64,000 bases of DNA, taken from Mesostigma viride (lineage: Eukaryota > Streptophyta > Mesostigmatophyceae > Mesostigmatales > Mesostigmataceae). The stretch spans positions 1 to 64,000 of the forward strand of contig RPFO01001802.1 in the NCBI GenBank assembly GCA_009746045.1. The letters are read 5' to 3'. The translations under genes and the position numbers were made by a program. The notes under the pieces are model-generated. The model worked only from the letters and a program-made list of their open reading frames with translations. It ran no database searches and was not told the DNA's origin. Of the stretch, positions 12,501 through 23,500 are shown piece after piece (position 1 is the stretch's first letter; the number at the start of each line of letters is the position of its first letter).

Positions 12501-14265
12501 GGGACTTCATTGCGCCATAGGCCAACCGATAACGATTAAGGGGCAGGGGCAGCCTTGCGGATACCAGAGACCACAAGGTATTCAGATAGGATGCAACCGG
12601 TTCTGAATAGCACATCTCCCTACTTTGCAAAACAGGTATGCGGCACATGGCCCGGTCACTCCCAGGGGGAGGTGACCGTTACCAGAAAGCCACCTACGAT
12701 GTAATTGACGATAAATGGCAGGGTTGAATACTGTAGTGGTGCCTTGCTGCAACGAAGTCAGCTGGCCCACCGTCCATGCATGCCCAGAAATCTCCTTTTC
12801 AACTCATTCGCTCGATCCCATGGCACGGATTTGCCCGCTGCTGCTAACCGACTCCACCCCACGCGCCGCAAAGTGAACATTACTACATACTTTACGCTGC
12901 TAGCTTGAGCCACAGAGCAAGAGCGGCCGACTGGAGGGCAGGTGGCGGAAAGTAGGTGGACAAACGAGCCATACATCAAAGCTCTGTCACCAATGTAAGA
13001 ATAAGAATAATAAGAATACTCTGGCTCTTGCCCCTGATTGGCCCTGATCATCTCAAAATGCTCTTAGAACATACCAGTGCCCAATTGAAATGCCGTTTCT
13101 CCCAAATTGAAAATACACACTAAAACTATAAGATCAAGCCCTTTGGAAGCCAAGGGGTGGCCCTTGTAAAGCCTACGTGGCAGTAGCCACACAACTAGTG
13201 AGCTGAGGCATCAACAGAATGGACAATTATTTTAATCCCAAAACGTGTGCGTTCTGGTACCTTCAAGTCATCCTCCAGCCTCGCCACGGCTTGTTGGATT
13301 TTATCCACAGTCTCCCTCAGCGGGGCATTGATGGGATGCTTCATTTCATCCCATTGAAACCTGAAGCGAGGGGCGGGGGGGGGGGGGGTCAGGGTCACAG
13401 GGGGATGTGGTGTTAACCTTGACAAGAAAGAATGATAACAAATGCGACAACGCTACTCTTTACGTCCTTGCGCATATATAACAGCCGTACACACCAAACA
13501 ACCACAAGCAAACCTGATGTTTCCACGAAAAGAAGAACAAAAGAATTTTCGCCCGTACAGTGCTAGCACACAGCAAGAATGCACGATAACCACTTGGCAA
13601 CTTTTATCTGGCGGACACATGTAGTACATTTAGGAACTAATCATGGGCGCTACCTGTCATAAATGAATGCCAAGAGCGGGCCACGCAACGTAGGCATTAC
13701 CTGCTCAGGAACATCTCCGCGGGCAGTCCATGCACAGATAGATCCGCAGCAACACCTGTGACCCTTTCTAGCTCGTCGGCTTGTCTCCGGATCTTGCCCG
13801 TGACACCCTCGAGAAAAGCATTCACCTGCGTCGCAACGCCAAACAAAACAAGTTTGAAGCCATGCTAAGTATGTGTTTCCAAAAGAAAAATATATTGCTT
13901 TCACCACCGCATGTGTAGACTAAATCATGATTATTTACATACCTTGAATAGGTCGTCACTGATGGACAGCAGGGAGTCCAGAGTGCCCACGCGAAGCTCC
14001 GGTATAGCCAACTGCAAGACAAAATAACACGAAAGCTATGTCAGCTGGTATTACAGCCACGCCCCTTAGTTCTACGACACGCCTTTCCACGCTGCCTCCT
14101 TATTGACCGTGTTCACTAAGAATAACACCCCAGCATCCTCGAAAGGTAAATCACCTTCGTTGTTTGGCTGATATCCGCAGTCTTCTGCTTAATAACTGAC
14201 AATGTAGAGTCTGCTGTACCAGTAATGGGAAGGGTAACCAACCAAACCGTCGTCATCGCTGCCAT
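3560..14265 (-). CDS. VHA-C: V-type H+-ATPase subunit C (V1 sector), complete 11-exon gene
   Basis: Subunit C links the peripheral stalks of the cytosolic V1 sector to membrane V0 and governs reversible V1-V0 assembly. Exons on the minus strand are 14265-14155, 14011-13943, 13825-13701, 13360-13261, 12107-12040, 7937-7796, 7064-6948, 5875-5741, 4901-4818, 4004-3928 and 3662-3560. All joins are GT-AG and phase-consistent, giving 376 residues, normal for the family (about 375-390). Family landmarks in order are the start MAAMTTVWLVTLPITG, IPELRVGTLDSLL, FQWDEMKHPI, DTEHMTTLLVVVPKYNVKDW, VPRSSKKI, FVESILRYGLPPKF, and the C-terminal FPYVSLTINI. The ATG at 14,256 is an alternative start. Two introns are swollen by tandem repeats. 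The orthologue in Arabidopsis is DET3. The exon model is by eye, with no transcript support. Confidence 0.96.
4993..5098. repeat. 53-bp tandem duplication in V-ATPase C intron 8
   Basis: AATAAGGCTGTAGAAATGAG and the following bases at 4,993 recur immediately from 5,046, almost identical, so this is a recent tandem duplication inside the intron between exons 8 and 9. Confidence 0.9.
6664..6960 (-). repeat. 30-bp minisatellite made of the exon 7 splice donor
   Basis: There are ten copies of the word CACCTGGAAGCTGC (one with TAACCTGG), spaced about 29-31 bp. The most upstream copy in gene orientation, at about 6,946-6,959, is the real 3' end of V-ATPase exon 7 (GCAGCTTCCAG) plus its GTGAGGGG donor. 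The other nine lie in the intron and repeat both the exon end and the donor. Confidence 0.92.
7929..8106. repeat. duplicated exon 6 acceptor region beside the nonamer array
   Basis: ACCGCCAGGCTGGGAAATACAA at 7,929 (the exon 6 acceptor on the minus strand) is partly duplicated at about 8,029 as ACCGCCAGGGTGGGAATTATAA. In the copy, the acceptor AG reads AC on the minus strand, so it should not splice. The copied AGAGGGGMRGAAAG tail runs straight into the 9-bp array. Confidence 0.75.
8107..11070. repeat. 3-kb nonamer array (AAGGAAGGC)n in V-ATPase C intron 5
   Basis: About 330 units of a 9-bp repeat run almost without error from 8,107 to about 10,190. After that come clustered variants AAGGCAGGC and AAGGGAGGC, back to the main unit, and degeneration near 11,050. 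It lies wholly between V-ATPase exons 6 and 5. Because the unit is 9 bp, both strands stay open over about 1,000 codons (G-K-E, L-P-S and L-P-C repeats); these are not genes. One strand is almost pure purine. Confidence 0.97.
11110..11215. repeat. G-rich low-complexity tract
   Basis: Runs of GGGGGG, GGGGA and GGGAGG lie in the same V-ATPase intron, after the nonamer array. Smaller poly-C/poly-G runs occur at 7,110-7,120, 12,462-12,474 and 13,375-13,388. Confidence 0.8.
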
Positions 14266-15166
14266 TCTTAAGTTGCTAACAGAGATAAAAAGCTAGTATA
14301 TTGACCCGCTCTACAGGCAGGCGCGTCCTTGCCAATCACTGCATGCTTTGGCAACGTCTAGCTAGCAGGTTCTAAAGTCATGGGGAGGCTGACTCCGTAA
14401 AACAGCTCCCGCTCCCCTCTCTAGGCTGCAGCTATTCGTTCTATGGCTGCCACCACGTTTGATCAGCTGGTTGCCAGGTGAAAGGTCAACAGCCAACAAA
14501 CACGCGACGAGACGAGCAACGAGAGCCATCAACCAGTTCCCATAGCCCGCACTGGGCCGGTCAGGGGGCCGCCTGCACTATCTTCCCTACTTGTCACCAC
14601 TAGTAGCCCGACCGGCCCACCATGGCGCTCGGCTCGCGCCCTGCCACGCGGTGCAAAGTGCAAACCAGCATATCAGCCTCAAATCACTGTACACAGTACA
14701 AACCGTCAATATTTTCCAAGTTGCAGTGCAGCTATATGTGTCCTAGTTAGACCGAGCGACGAAAACGTTACAAACCCGACAGCCCTGTCATCCACTTGGC
14801 CAAAACTTACATGGCCGCCCGATGGCCGTAGCTGATGCAGCCGCAAGCAACGACAGCCTGGCCTTAGGCGTACGGCGGATAGGCGGGTTTGCCGCGAGGC
14901 CCAGGACGGCTTGTCACGCTACACATACCGCAGAAATTGATTGCCCCGCCCGTTTTAGTGACATCACTGCGTCGGTGAACCACTGGCATCCAATGGTGGG
15001 CCCATGTCGTCGGAAATCGGTCGCGAGCGCATAGTGTTGCGCATGCATGCGGAATTCGATACTCATCTTGAACTCGGAGGGTGCTAATTTTTTGTCCCAC
15101 GATCCGGCATCCTCGCTTTTTGTCATTACTTGTTGACCTTGTGGATATCTATCATTGTGTGGCTGG
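14266..15166. promoter_or_regulatory. shared divergent intergenic region
   Basis: About 900 bp separates the V-ATPase C start (minus) from the DUF829 hydrolase start (plus). The two genes are head to head, so both promoters must lie here. I see no convincing TATA box and no gene. A short plus-strand open frame at 14,822-15,034 is not family-recognisable. Confidence 0.5.
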
Positions 15167-16438
15167 ATGGCTCGCTGTCAACTAGTTTCGGCAGCGATCC
15201 GTTTGTCAGCAAAAGGTTCTTGTTTTCGGGCGCCGGCTCAAAGCGTAGCAAGGGTCAAACCGGCGACCACTCGGCCTGTGTTAGGGGCTCGCTTTGCATT
15301 TTCCGGGGTTCCCAAGAAAAATTCTTTCCTTCTTCAATCGAGAGTACGCAGTCTACAAACTACTCAATGCCTGTTGAACACTTTAGACCAGAATTCGAAG
15401 TTCGTCGACAAAGACCGCGCAAGGGCAGGCGATCTGCATTCTGATGTCTGCCTTGCCTGCCTTTTTCAGGAGACATGTGCAGTCGATTACCGCGATGATT
15501 GCCCTCGGGTGGTCGTAGTTCTCTTGGGCTGGCTCGGATCCCAGCAGAAGCACCTGCGCCTGTACGAGGAATGGTACCGAGTGCGGGGAATGGAAACCGT
15601 GACGGTGGACATGCCGCTTGGCGCGGCTCTCACGGCCGTCGTGCAGGACGGACGGGCTGAGGAACTTACGGGCCAGATGGTAAACCGGATACAGGAACAG
15701 GTCGGCGACGGGAGCAACGTCCGCCTGATGTTCCACACGTTCAGCAACACGGGCTGGCTCCTGTACGGAGCAATCCTTGAGACGCTGCGCAAGCAGCAGA
15801 GCCCCCTGGAAGACATCCTCCTCGGATGCGTGGTCGACTCCGCGCCGGGTCCGGGCCTTTCCCCAGAGGTCTGGGCCCGAGGGTTTGCGGCTGCGATTCT
15901 TGGGAGTCGGCTCCCACACGGCCCCAAGTCAGCCCCCGAGGAGCGGCCTGCCAGCCTGGGCAGCCTATCCAAGATGGCAATCAAGGAGGCGCTCTGGTCG
16001 GCCCTGGGCGGCCAGCGCGTCTTATTCTGGCAGCGTCAGTACGACCTCCTCATGCGACTGCTCCGCGCGGTCTTCTCCTGGTTCCTCGCGCAGTCGCGCG
16101 TGCGCCAGCGGCTACAGCAGGTGCTTGAGGTGCTGGAGAAGAGCCAGCCCATCATTCCTCAGCTGTACGTGTACAGCACATCGGACGCGATCATCCCCCA
16201 CACTGCGGTCGAGAGCTTCATCGACATGCAGCGCGCGAAAGGTCACCCTGTCGCGGTTTCACGCATGTATTCCTCCCCCCACGTGGATCATTTCCGGCAC
16301 CACCCAGCCGAGTACGCGCGCCACCTGTCCGATTTCCTGCGCCTGTGCATCCAGCACAAGTACGGTGGCAAGGACGAACGACGAGCGGGCGCTGGGGCAA
16401 GCCCTGCGCGCGTGCCGGCGGAGGCCCAGCCTGTTTGA
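15167..16438 (+). CDS. DUF829/TMEM53-like alpha/beta hydrolase, probably organelle-targeted
   Basis: This is an intronless 423-residue protein. Residues 1 to about 80 are rich in Ala, Arg and Ser with few acids, like a plastid or mitochondrial transit peptide. The DUF829 (PF05705) core follows: VVVVLLGWLG near residue 115-124, then HTFSNTGWLLYG with the nucleophile-position Ser near 193, STSDAIIPH with the acid Asp near 340, and SSPHVDHFRHHP with the His near 372-375. Substrates of this family are mostly unknown; animal TMEM53 is a nuclear-envelope protein. The first ATG in the frame is used. An in-frame TTG 12 bases upstream would add four residues. Confidence 0.85.
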   Translation: MARCQLVSAAIRLSAKGSCFRAPAQSVARVKPATTRPVLGARFAFSGVPKKNSFLLQSRVRSLQTTQCLLNTLDQNSKFVDKDRARAGDLHSDVCLACLFQETCAVDYRDDCPRVVVVLLGWLGSQQKHLRLYEEWYRVRGMETVTVDMPLGAALTAVVQDGRAEELTGQMVNRIQEQVGDGSNVRLMFHTFSNTGWLLYGAILETLRKQQSPLEDILLGCVVDSAPGPGLSPEVWARGFAAAILGSRLPHGPKSAPEERPASLGSLSKMAIKEALWSALGGQRVLFWQRQYDLLMRLLRAVFSWFLAQSRVRQRLQQVLEVLEKSQPIIPQLYVYSTSDAIIPHTAVESFIDMQRAKGHPVAVSRMYSSPHVDHFRHHPAEYARHLSDFLRLCIQHKYGGKDERRAGAGASPARVPAEAQPV

Positions 16439-17096
16439 AGGGCATTTAGGTTTGCAAGGTGTTGAGATGGAAGGAATGGAAGATCAGGAGGATGAAGGTG
16501 GAAGCAGGGCAATGAGAGGAAACGGGTGTGTGTGTGGGGGGGGTCGAGTTGCCTTCCTTCATTAGTGCCGAGTTGCGAATGAAAGCACAAGAGCCGGGGT
16601 GCGGACATCTTTGCGGCATTTTTCTCACGGTTTTATGACACGCGGGCGGGTCAACACATTTTTGTAGCGTAGCTATGCAGTTTTTTCAGCGCTACCTGAA
16701 GCGTTGTGTATAATATATTTATAACCGCCCGCTAGCTGGCTTGTGCTTGGTTGTATCAGGTGCCAGGCGCATATACTGTGCTATGCACGTCAATCCATGC
16801 CTCATTGGTTGAGAGGGTGAACTCATGACAAATTGTACTTGTAGATCTCTTGCATAGCGGGCATGTTTCTAATAATATACTAATTATCAGTGTATAAATT
16901 TTGAATGTGTTGGGATTCATTTGCGTGGTTGATTTTAAGTGAGACAACTATGCCTGGACGCATGGCGATCCAACGCCGTGGAAGGACTAGGGTAGTTGTC
17001 TGAGAGTACAGACGCCAAGGCCGCGGGAGCCGCGTGGCTATCTGTAGGAAGACCTGCACGGAGGGAGACAGTGGGTAACAAGAAAGGTTTATAGGG

Positions 17097-17180
<84 letters not shown>

Positions 17181-17236
17181 CAACAACAACAAAAAAAAAA
17201 AAAGAAAAAGAAAAACAACCAAACCTAAGAAGGAAA
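16439..17236. other. 3' flank of the hydrolase gene with a CA microsatellite
   Basis: The region holds the presumed 3' UTR, no recognisable gene, and a perfect (CA)n run at 17,099-17,180 followed by CAACAACAAC and an A-rich stretch. The A-rich stretch abuts the retrotransposon start. Confidence 0.6.
17099..17180. repeat. (CA)n microsatellite
   Basis: An uninterrupted dinucleotide run of about 40 units. Confidence 0.97.
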
Positions 17237-20075
17237 ATTAATTAATTAATTTTAATTAGACTCGTGCTCCCGTTGGGTAGTCACGGAGCATTAACCCCGA
17301 TGGATGGATGGATGCCGTCAGCATTATCGGAGCATTAACCCTGGTGGATGGATTCGACGTCAGGCCTGTCTGGACTACGTGGTGCATGGTACGGCAGCCC
17401 AGGTACACTTTGGTTCTGGATACCCGAGTGTTCGACACGCCCACGGGGTGCTCTGATCACCGGTTGGTGCGCGCGACCATTCGGCTCCGGTTCCATGTCC
17501 CCGAGCGCCGCGCCCCAGTGGCCCTCCCCGACTGGTCTGCTCTACGTGCCCGGTCCGGGGGGATCCTGAGGATCCTGGCCGGACGCGCCGAGCGCGAGCG
17601 GAACCGGTGCCGACAGGAGTACCTGGCGGCCCTGGACGCCCAGGCGGATGTCGACGCGCTGGCCCAGGGTGCTCCCAACGCCGCCATTTTTAATGCGGGC
17701 TTAATTTGCGGCCCGCGCCCCGTTGCTGGCGGCTCGGCACCTGCCGGTCATGCACCGCCGCCGCCCTGGCCCGCTCTACCGCCAGGGCCCCCAGGTCTTG
17801 GCCGCCCGGCACCGCCTCAGGCGTAATCGGGACCCGCTGCAGAAACCGTTGCTCAAGGCCGCCCTTGTTGAGGCCTACACACACGCTCAGGACGCAGAGG
17901 CGGCCCAGTGCATCGCAGATGCCAAGGCCTGCCAAGCTCGCAACCAGGGCAAGGACATATGGTACCACCTCGACCGGTTCGGCGGCCGGCGGCAGCGCAC
18001 CCCGGTGGAGCACACGGGGGACGGCACGGCGCCGGTCAGCCTTGACCGCTGGTTGGCCCACAATGTTTCCTTAACAGGTGGGCCGGCTCGCGCCCCGCCG
18101 CCCCCCCGCCGCTTCACCCCGAGATGGTCGCCCGTCTCGGTGTTGCAGGACCCCCCCCCGCCGCCGGCGCCCCCCTCCTCGGCCGCGTACTACAAAGTCC
18201 CCGCCTTGCAGGAGGGCTGCCTTGCCACCAACCACGTCGTCCACCCCTTCACTTTGAAGGAATTGGACGGCGCCCTTGCTCGCCTGCGGTACGACGCGGC
18301 GGTCGGTGCCGACCACCTTTCTGCTGAGCTTCTGAAGACCCCTGATCGACCCGGCGGTATGGGATCTTCTGCTGGCGTTCTGCAACCGTGTCCTGCTCTC
18401 TGATAAGCCTCCGCCTGCTGAGTGGCAGACGGCCATCCGAGTCAATGCTGTACAAGAAGGGCTCTCCTGCTGACCCCGGTAACTATCGGGGTGTCTGCCT
18501 CCAGAGCGCCGCGCTGAAGGTCTTCATGCGCATGATGCTGCACAGGCTCCACGCCGCGCGCTGGACCCACACCTGGGTGAGTCTCAGATGGGTTTCCGCC
18601 GTGGTCGTAACACTGTCATGGCTGTATTTGTCGCGCGCCGGTTGATGGAGGAGGTGCGTCGCCTTTGCCCTGATGGTTTGCCGCTGTTCTTCATTTTTGT
18701 CGACTGTATCAAGGCCTTTGACACGGTTCTCTGGGAGGCTCTTTGGGCCATCCTAGCTCTGGACCGGGTACCACCAGTGTTTATTGCTGCCATTCGTCGA
18801 CTGTACGAGGGCTCACAGGCAGTAGTGCGGACTGCGGAAGGCACCACCCCACCATCCCCCCTTCACCACGGGGGGTGGCAAGGTTGCGTCCTGCCCCCAT
18901 ATCTGTTCATTAAATTGTTGTGGATCACGTCATGCGCCGGGCACGTGCGCGCTAAATACTGCTCTGAAGGGGTTCGAGCCCGGCTTGGACATTCTTAACG
19001 AGCGCGAGCACGTACGGGGGGGTTGGCACTGGCTACCGCCTGGCCGACCTGATTTATGCGGACCACCCTCATCGCGCGCCCCGAGCACATTCAGACCTGG
19101 CTGGACTGTCTGAGCTTGGAGGCGAGGGCGGTGGGTTTGGAGATTAGTGTCAAAACTGAGGCCGGCGATGGTGATTGGGGCCTCCAGTCGCCCACCGCTG
19201 CCGCAACCGCTCGACGGGACGGAGGTCCCGTTCCGTGACCGCTTCAAACTGTTGGGGAGCATGCTCCCTGACACCGCCGACGATGTGGACATCCGCATCG
19301 GCCTGGCCTGGGCCAGGCTCCGTTCGCTCAACACCCAAGTACTGGCGCTCGAAGGGCCTGGGCGAGCACCGCAAGCGCATGCTCTTCAAGGTCCTCGTCC
19401 TCACGGTGCTTACGTATGGCGCCGAGGCGTGGACGTACACTCACGGACACACTGGCAGCTAAGCTAGACGGCACGGTTTACAGGATGCTCCGACAGGTCC
19501 TGAATGTAGGGTTTTCCAAGCATAGGTCATTAGAGTCTTTGTATCATGGTATGCCTCGTATTTCGGACGAGATTAGGCAGCGTAGGATAGCATTTGTAGG
19601 ACATCTTGCTTGCACCAGCCAAGTTGACACCGCCCTTGGTCTCGCCGGCCCCCAGCGGCTTGGCCAACCAGGGCGGCATATTTTCACCCGGCCTGGCCCC
19701 AAGGACATTCCCAGGAAGCTAGGTAAACCTGCCATGAACTACATCCAGATGTTGCTGGCCGACCTAGTGGTCCCAGCTCAGTTTGGACATCGCATCCACT
19801 CGATCCCTCTCCCTTCTTTGGACTGCCACGCAGAACAAGAAGCGGTGGCAGAAGATTGTCCAGGCTCACACGCCAGCCCCTGTGGGCAAGCCACCCCCCC
19901 CCAAGAGGAAGGGGCGTTTTGCTGAGTAGTGTAGTTAGGATTTTATAGACTATAGATAGCTTGAGTTAGGTTAGTTCGATTACGCGGCTTCCTCCACCTC
20001 CACCCACCCATCAAGGCATATGTGCTACATGATCTCCCAACAGAGGCATGTTATAATTTAATTTAATTTTTAATG
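17237..20075 (+). mobile_element. decayed non-LTR retrotransposon (LINE)
   Basis: The ends are as in the short elements near 2.2 kb: AATTAATTAGACTCGTGCTCCCG plus AGCATTAACCCCGATGGATGG at the 5' side, and CGCGGCTTCCTCCACC...GTGCTACATGATC...GAGGCATGTT plus a TAATTTAATTT tail at the 3' side. Inside are remnants of an APE-type endonuclease C-terminus and a reverse transcriptase. At under 3 kb, it lacks most of the endonuclease, so it is 5'-shortened internally yet keeps the 5' end motif. Confidence 0.88.
17308..19925 (+). pseudogene. LINE endonuclease/reverse transcriptase, frameshifted
   Basis: Pieces in different frames line up in LINE order. GCSDHRLVRATIRL (17.45 kb) is the endonuclease SDH motif. 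LARLRYDAAVGADHLSAELL (18.27 kb) and LYKKGSPADPGNYRGVCL (18.45 kb) are early RT motifs. MGFRRGRNTVM and FIFVDCIKAFDTV (18.6-18.7 kb) hold the first catalytic Asp. HHGGWQGCVLPPYLF (18.87 kb) is the QG motif. LADLIYADHPH (19.05 kb) replaces the YADD box, so the second Asp of the pair is His. A C-terminal IRQRRIAFVGHL (19.58 kb) is typical of RTE-like elements. At least four frame changes show it is dead. Confidence 0.85.
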
Positions 20076-20595
20076 ATGCTTAAAGATAGGTGGCAGACAG
20101 TAATGAAGGCCACCGACCACCCCCCAGTCGGTGGAGCCTTCGCGTGTTACTAAGTTTGGCATGCATAGCAATTAATTCGGGCCGTGGTGCCCGCAACCCT
20201 GTAATTAGGGACTATAGACATAGCTACATCCATCCACCCCATCCCATATTCATTTCCCTGAGGACCTACGCTCACGTGATGCAGTTACGTGTAATATAAT
20301 TAAGTAATCAATCAATTAATGCCGATAGCTACCCATGTCATGCGCCAGCTCAGAACACGAATATGCTGAACTTCATGTGATTTGGTCCATAATGATATTC
20401 AGAGTGCGAAATGATAATATACATGGAAGCATGGACATGCAAGGCTCTCTTGAAATCCGCGATTGGCACCCACACGGACGATGAACCTACGGAATGTACT
20501 CCTACTTGCAAGTCACTGAGCAATTGTCCCTACCGCCCAGATTCCCTGGCCATGCAAGCTATGACATACCAAGCCACAGCAGCAACGTCAGGGCA
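20076..20595. other. intergenic, 3' side of the kinase gene
   Basis: No gene is seen. An 8-bp stem CCACCGAC/GTCGGTGG (20,110-20,134) with a short loop forms a hairpin just after the LINE end. CACGTGATGCAGTT at 20,273 is a variant of a word repeated elsewhere in the window. The kinase gene's 3' UTR should lie here. Confidence 0.45.
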
Positions 20596-23500
20596 TCAAT
20601 TCCAGGCCGGTGCAGCAGCCCCATCGATGTCCAGCGCGTTTTGGTTGTCGTCACGAAGCCGGTGCTGCTGGCCCCCGATACAACTCCCACAGGTGGGACA
20701 CCTGGCCTGCTCCATGGCCCCGCCACACTCCCCAATAGCATACGGATGCCCGTTAGGACAGCGGTACCACCCCCCCGCCCTCACCTGGCCGCTCATGGCA
20801 CCCACGACCACGTCCATCTCCTCCCTGGCAAGCCTCTCCTCCTGCTGGGCACCAGTACGGACGCCGTACTCCCCCGCCCGCAGCGCGCGGTGCATCCTCG
20901 CTTGGAAGACGGTGTAGTTCTGGCATCCCTCCGGCATGTACATGCAGCCCGTCTCCTGTGCAAATGTAGGCAGCTCCCGCTGCTCCCCGCCTGGAACGAC
21001 CAAGCACCGGTGGCCGGAATGCAGTGCATCCACACCGCCAAGCGCCCGCAGGCACAGCAGCCTGAGCCCCGTCTCCGAGACCTCCCGGATGAACCGTTGC
21101 AGCCAGTCCTTGACAATTGGTGGCCCTTCCTTTGCAGAATTAGTACCACCCCACAGTTCTTCCGGAAACACAAAGGCCTTGACGGCCTTGTCCACATCCA
21201 GATAGTCCTGGCCGAAGAACAGGGTGACCATTACCTCGCCCGTCATGAGCTTGAGGTGGTCCGCCATCAGGTCGTCCAGGGACAGGAAACCCTCACGCAG
21301 CGCCCCCAGCTCCTCCCTGCGGTCCCCGCACAGCCGCTGGTGAACTGCCTGCCGTACGACCGCCCCTTTATTCGCGTCGGTGATCGCGAAATCGTCCTTG
21401 GCAGCGCAGCGTATCAGCATGGACGCCATCATGGCATGCTCCTGGCCGCTCCCATGGGTAATCGCCAGCACGCCCCGCATCTGGCCCGCGATGACCGGGT
21501 CAAACTCGGCCATCAGCTCCAGGCAACGCGAGGGCGTGGCGTCCGCCAGCTGTTCGTCCCCCACCAGGAAGCAGCAGAGGGCGGTCGCGAACCTGACAGG
21601 GACGTGCAGGCACTCGAGGACCGCCTTGGCAAGCACCCGGCCCATCGCTCTCAGCTTGCTCATGTGCTGCTTCCGCTGGCCTCGGCCCTCCGGAGGCGCG
21701 AGCTTCTTTGGCAGGAACGCCACCCCTTCCTGCAGCAGGGATGCCGGGAGGACGTCCTCTCGGCCCTCCCGCCCTTGCTCAAACAGCCCCGCCTCTGGCA
21801 GCACCACGGCTTGGAAGAAGCGGTCCAGCGCCTCGGACAAGGGGACCCTTATGCCGCCGCACTCCACCGAGAACAGCACTTGCAGGTCGAGCCCGTCAGC
21901 CGCAAACACCTCCAGCATCTGCTCCACCAGCTGTGGCCGGTTGTCAAGGTCAGTCACCTTGAGCACGTGTGCTCGCCCCGCCACACGCGCGGGGCAGCGC
22001 CGCAGGCTCTCCAGGAAGCTGCTGAGCGCGTGCATGCGCCGCTGCTGCTCCGCCGCCACCTGCGTCAGGTCCCGCGCCAGGAAACCCTGGGGGTCACTCA
22101 GTGCGTCCTCAGCGGATGGCCGTAGCGCAGGGTCCACCTGGACTAGCGCAAATGCCAGTACCCGCAGCGCCGCCGTCCAGGGATCGCCCTGGTGTAGCTG
22201 GCTGCTGCTTCCGTTGTTGCTTCCGTTGTTCCTGCCGTTATTGGTGTCGTTGTTGCTGCTGGCATCGGGGCCCGACACTGGCCTGCCCTGCCCCGCATCC
22301 ATCTTGCTGGCTGCATCCTTTTTGCTGTCGTCCTCCAGGCACCCCGCGGCGGCGTTCCAGACAGGCAGGGACCCCGTCAAGAGCTCCGTCAGCATGATGC
22401 CCAGCGACCACATGTCCTGCGCAAACGGCCACCGCTTGGCTGAGGGCTGGTCGGCCAGCACCTCAGGCGGTGCATACGCGGTGGTGAAGCCGGCAGCGTG
22501 GGTGGCCAGGGTGGTCTGGAATGCCCGGCTGGCGTCATGGCTGACACCAAAGTCGCAGACCGCGATCTGACCATCATCTTGCAGGAGGATGTTCTCCGGT
22601 TTCAGGTCCCGGTGGACCACGCCCTTGCGGTGGATGAAGGCCACCGCCTGGAAGACCTGCCGCATGGTTACCCACACCTGCTGGCGTTGGTCCATCGGCA
22701 ACGGGTGGCCCTCCCTCGTCCGCGCCTTGATCGTCTCAAACCAGCCCCGCAGGCTCCCGTTCTTGCAGTAGGGCATCTGGAGGTACGCCAGGCCGCCGTC
22801 GAAGAAGATCCGCTCCAGCCGGATCACCAGCGGGTGCCGCAGCGCCTCCAGCCGGCTGCCTTCCCTCCTCAGCTCCTTCTCTCGGCACAGCTCTTTGATC
22901 ACCCACGAGTTGCCCTCGCGGTCCTCGACCACACGGATCTTGGAGCTGCCCAGCGGGCGCCCCATGCCATCACGGAAACACGCGAGGGACCAGTCCGGGT
23001 CGACAATGTCCCCGCCGCTGCCAGCACCCCTACTAGAGCCAGCGTCACCGGCGCCAGAATTACGATTATTATTGCTTCTCGTGGCACTAGGGAGCGCCTT
23101 GCTGAGTCGGCTCGCCCTCTCCGGCAGCGCCGCCACCTCGGGGTAGTACTGTGTCATCTTGCGTGTGGCGTCCTCCGCCTCCGCCGTGAGCTTGTTCAGA
23201 TCCGACACAATGCCCCGCTGCTTGTCCTCCAGCTCGTCCAGCTGCCTCCTCAGTTCCGCCGCCTCTTTCTCCTTCTCGTCCAGCTCCGCGATCTCCAGAT
23301 GCGCGCGCGCCTGCGCTTTCTGCTTCTTCACGTCACGCAGGTCGCGCTGCAGCATGCCCAGCCGGACCTCGGTCGGGTGCAGCCCCTCGCGTGCCGCCAT
23401 CATCTCCGCCAGCTGCTCCCTCTTCCGCTTCACTAGCGCACGCAACGTGCCCGCCTGCTCCGCGTCCTCCGCTGGCGTCTCCCCACCCATGACCGCCACC

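Noticed and set aside
17308-19925. A host gene or an active retrotransposon
   Set aside because: The motifs are those of a LINE, but several frameshifts and a YADH in place of YADD show it is not functional.
20494-22125. Long plus-strand open frames over the kinase gene
   Set aside because: They are antisense shadows of a GC-rich coding frame, since all recognisable motifs are on the minus strand.
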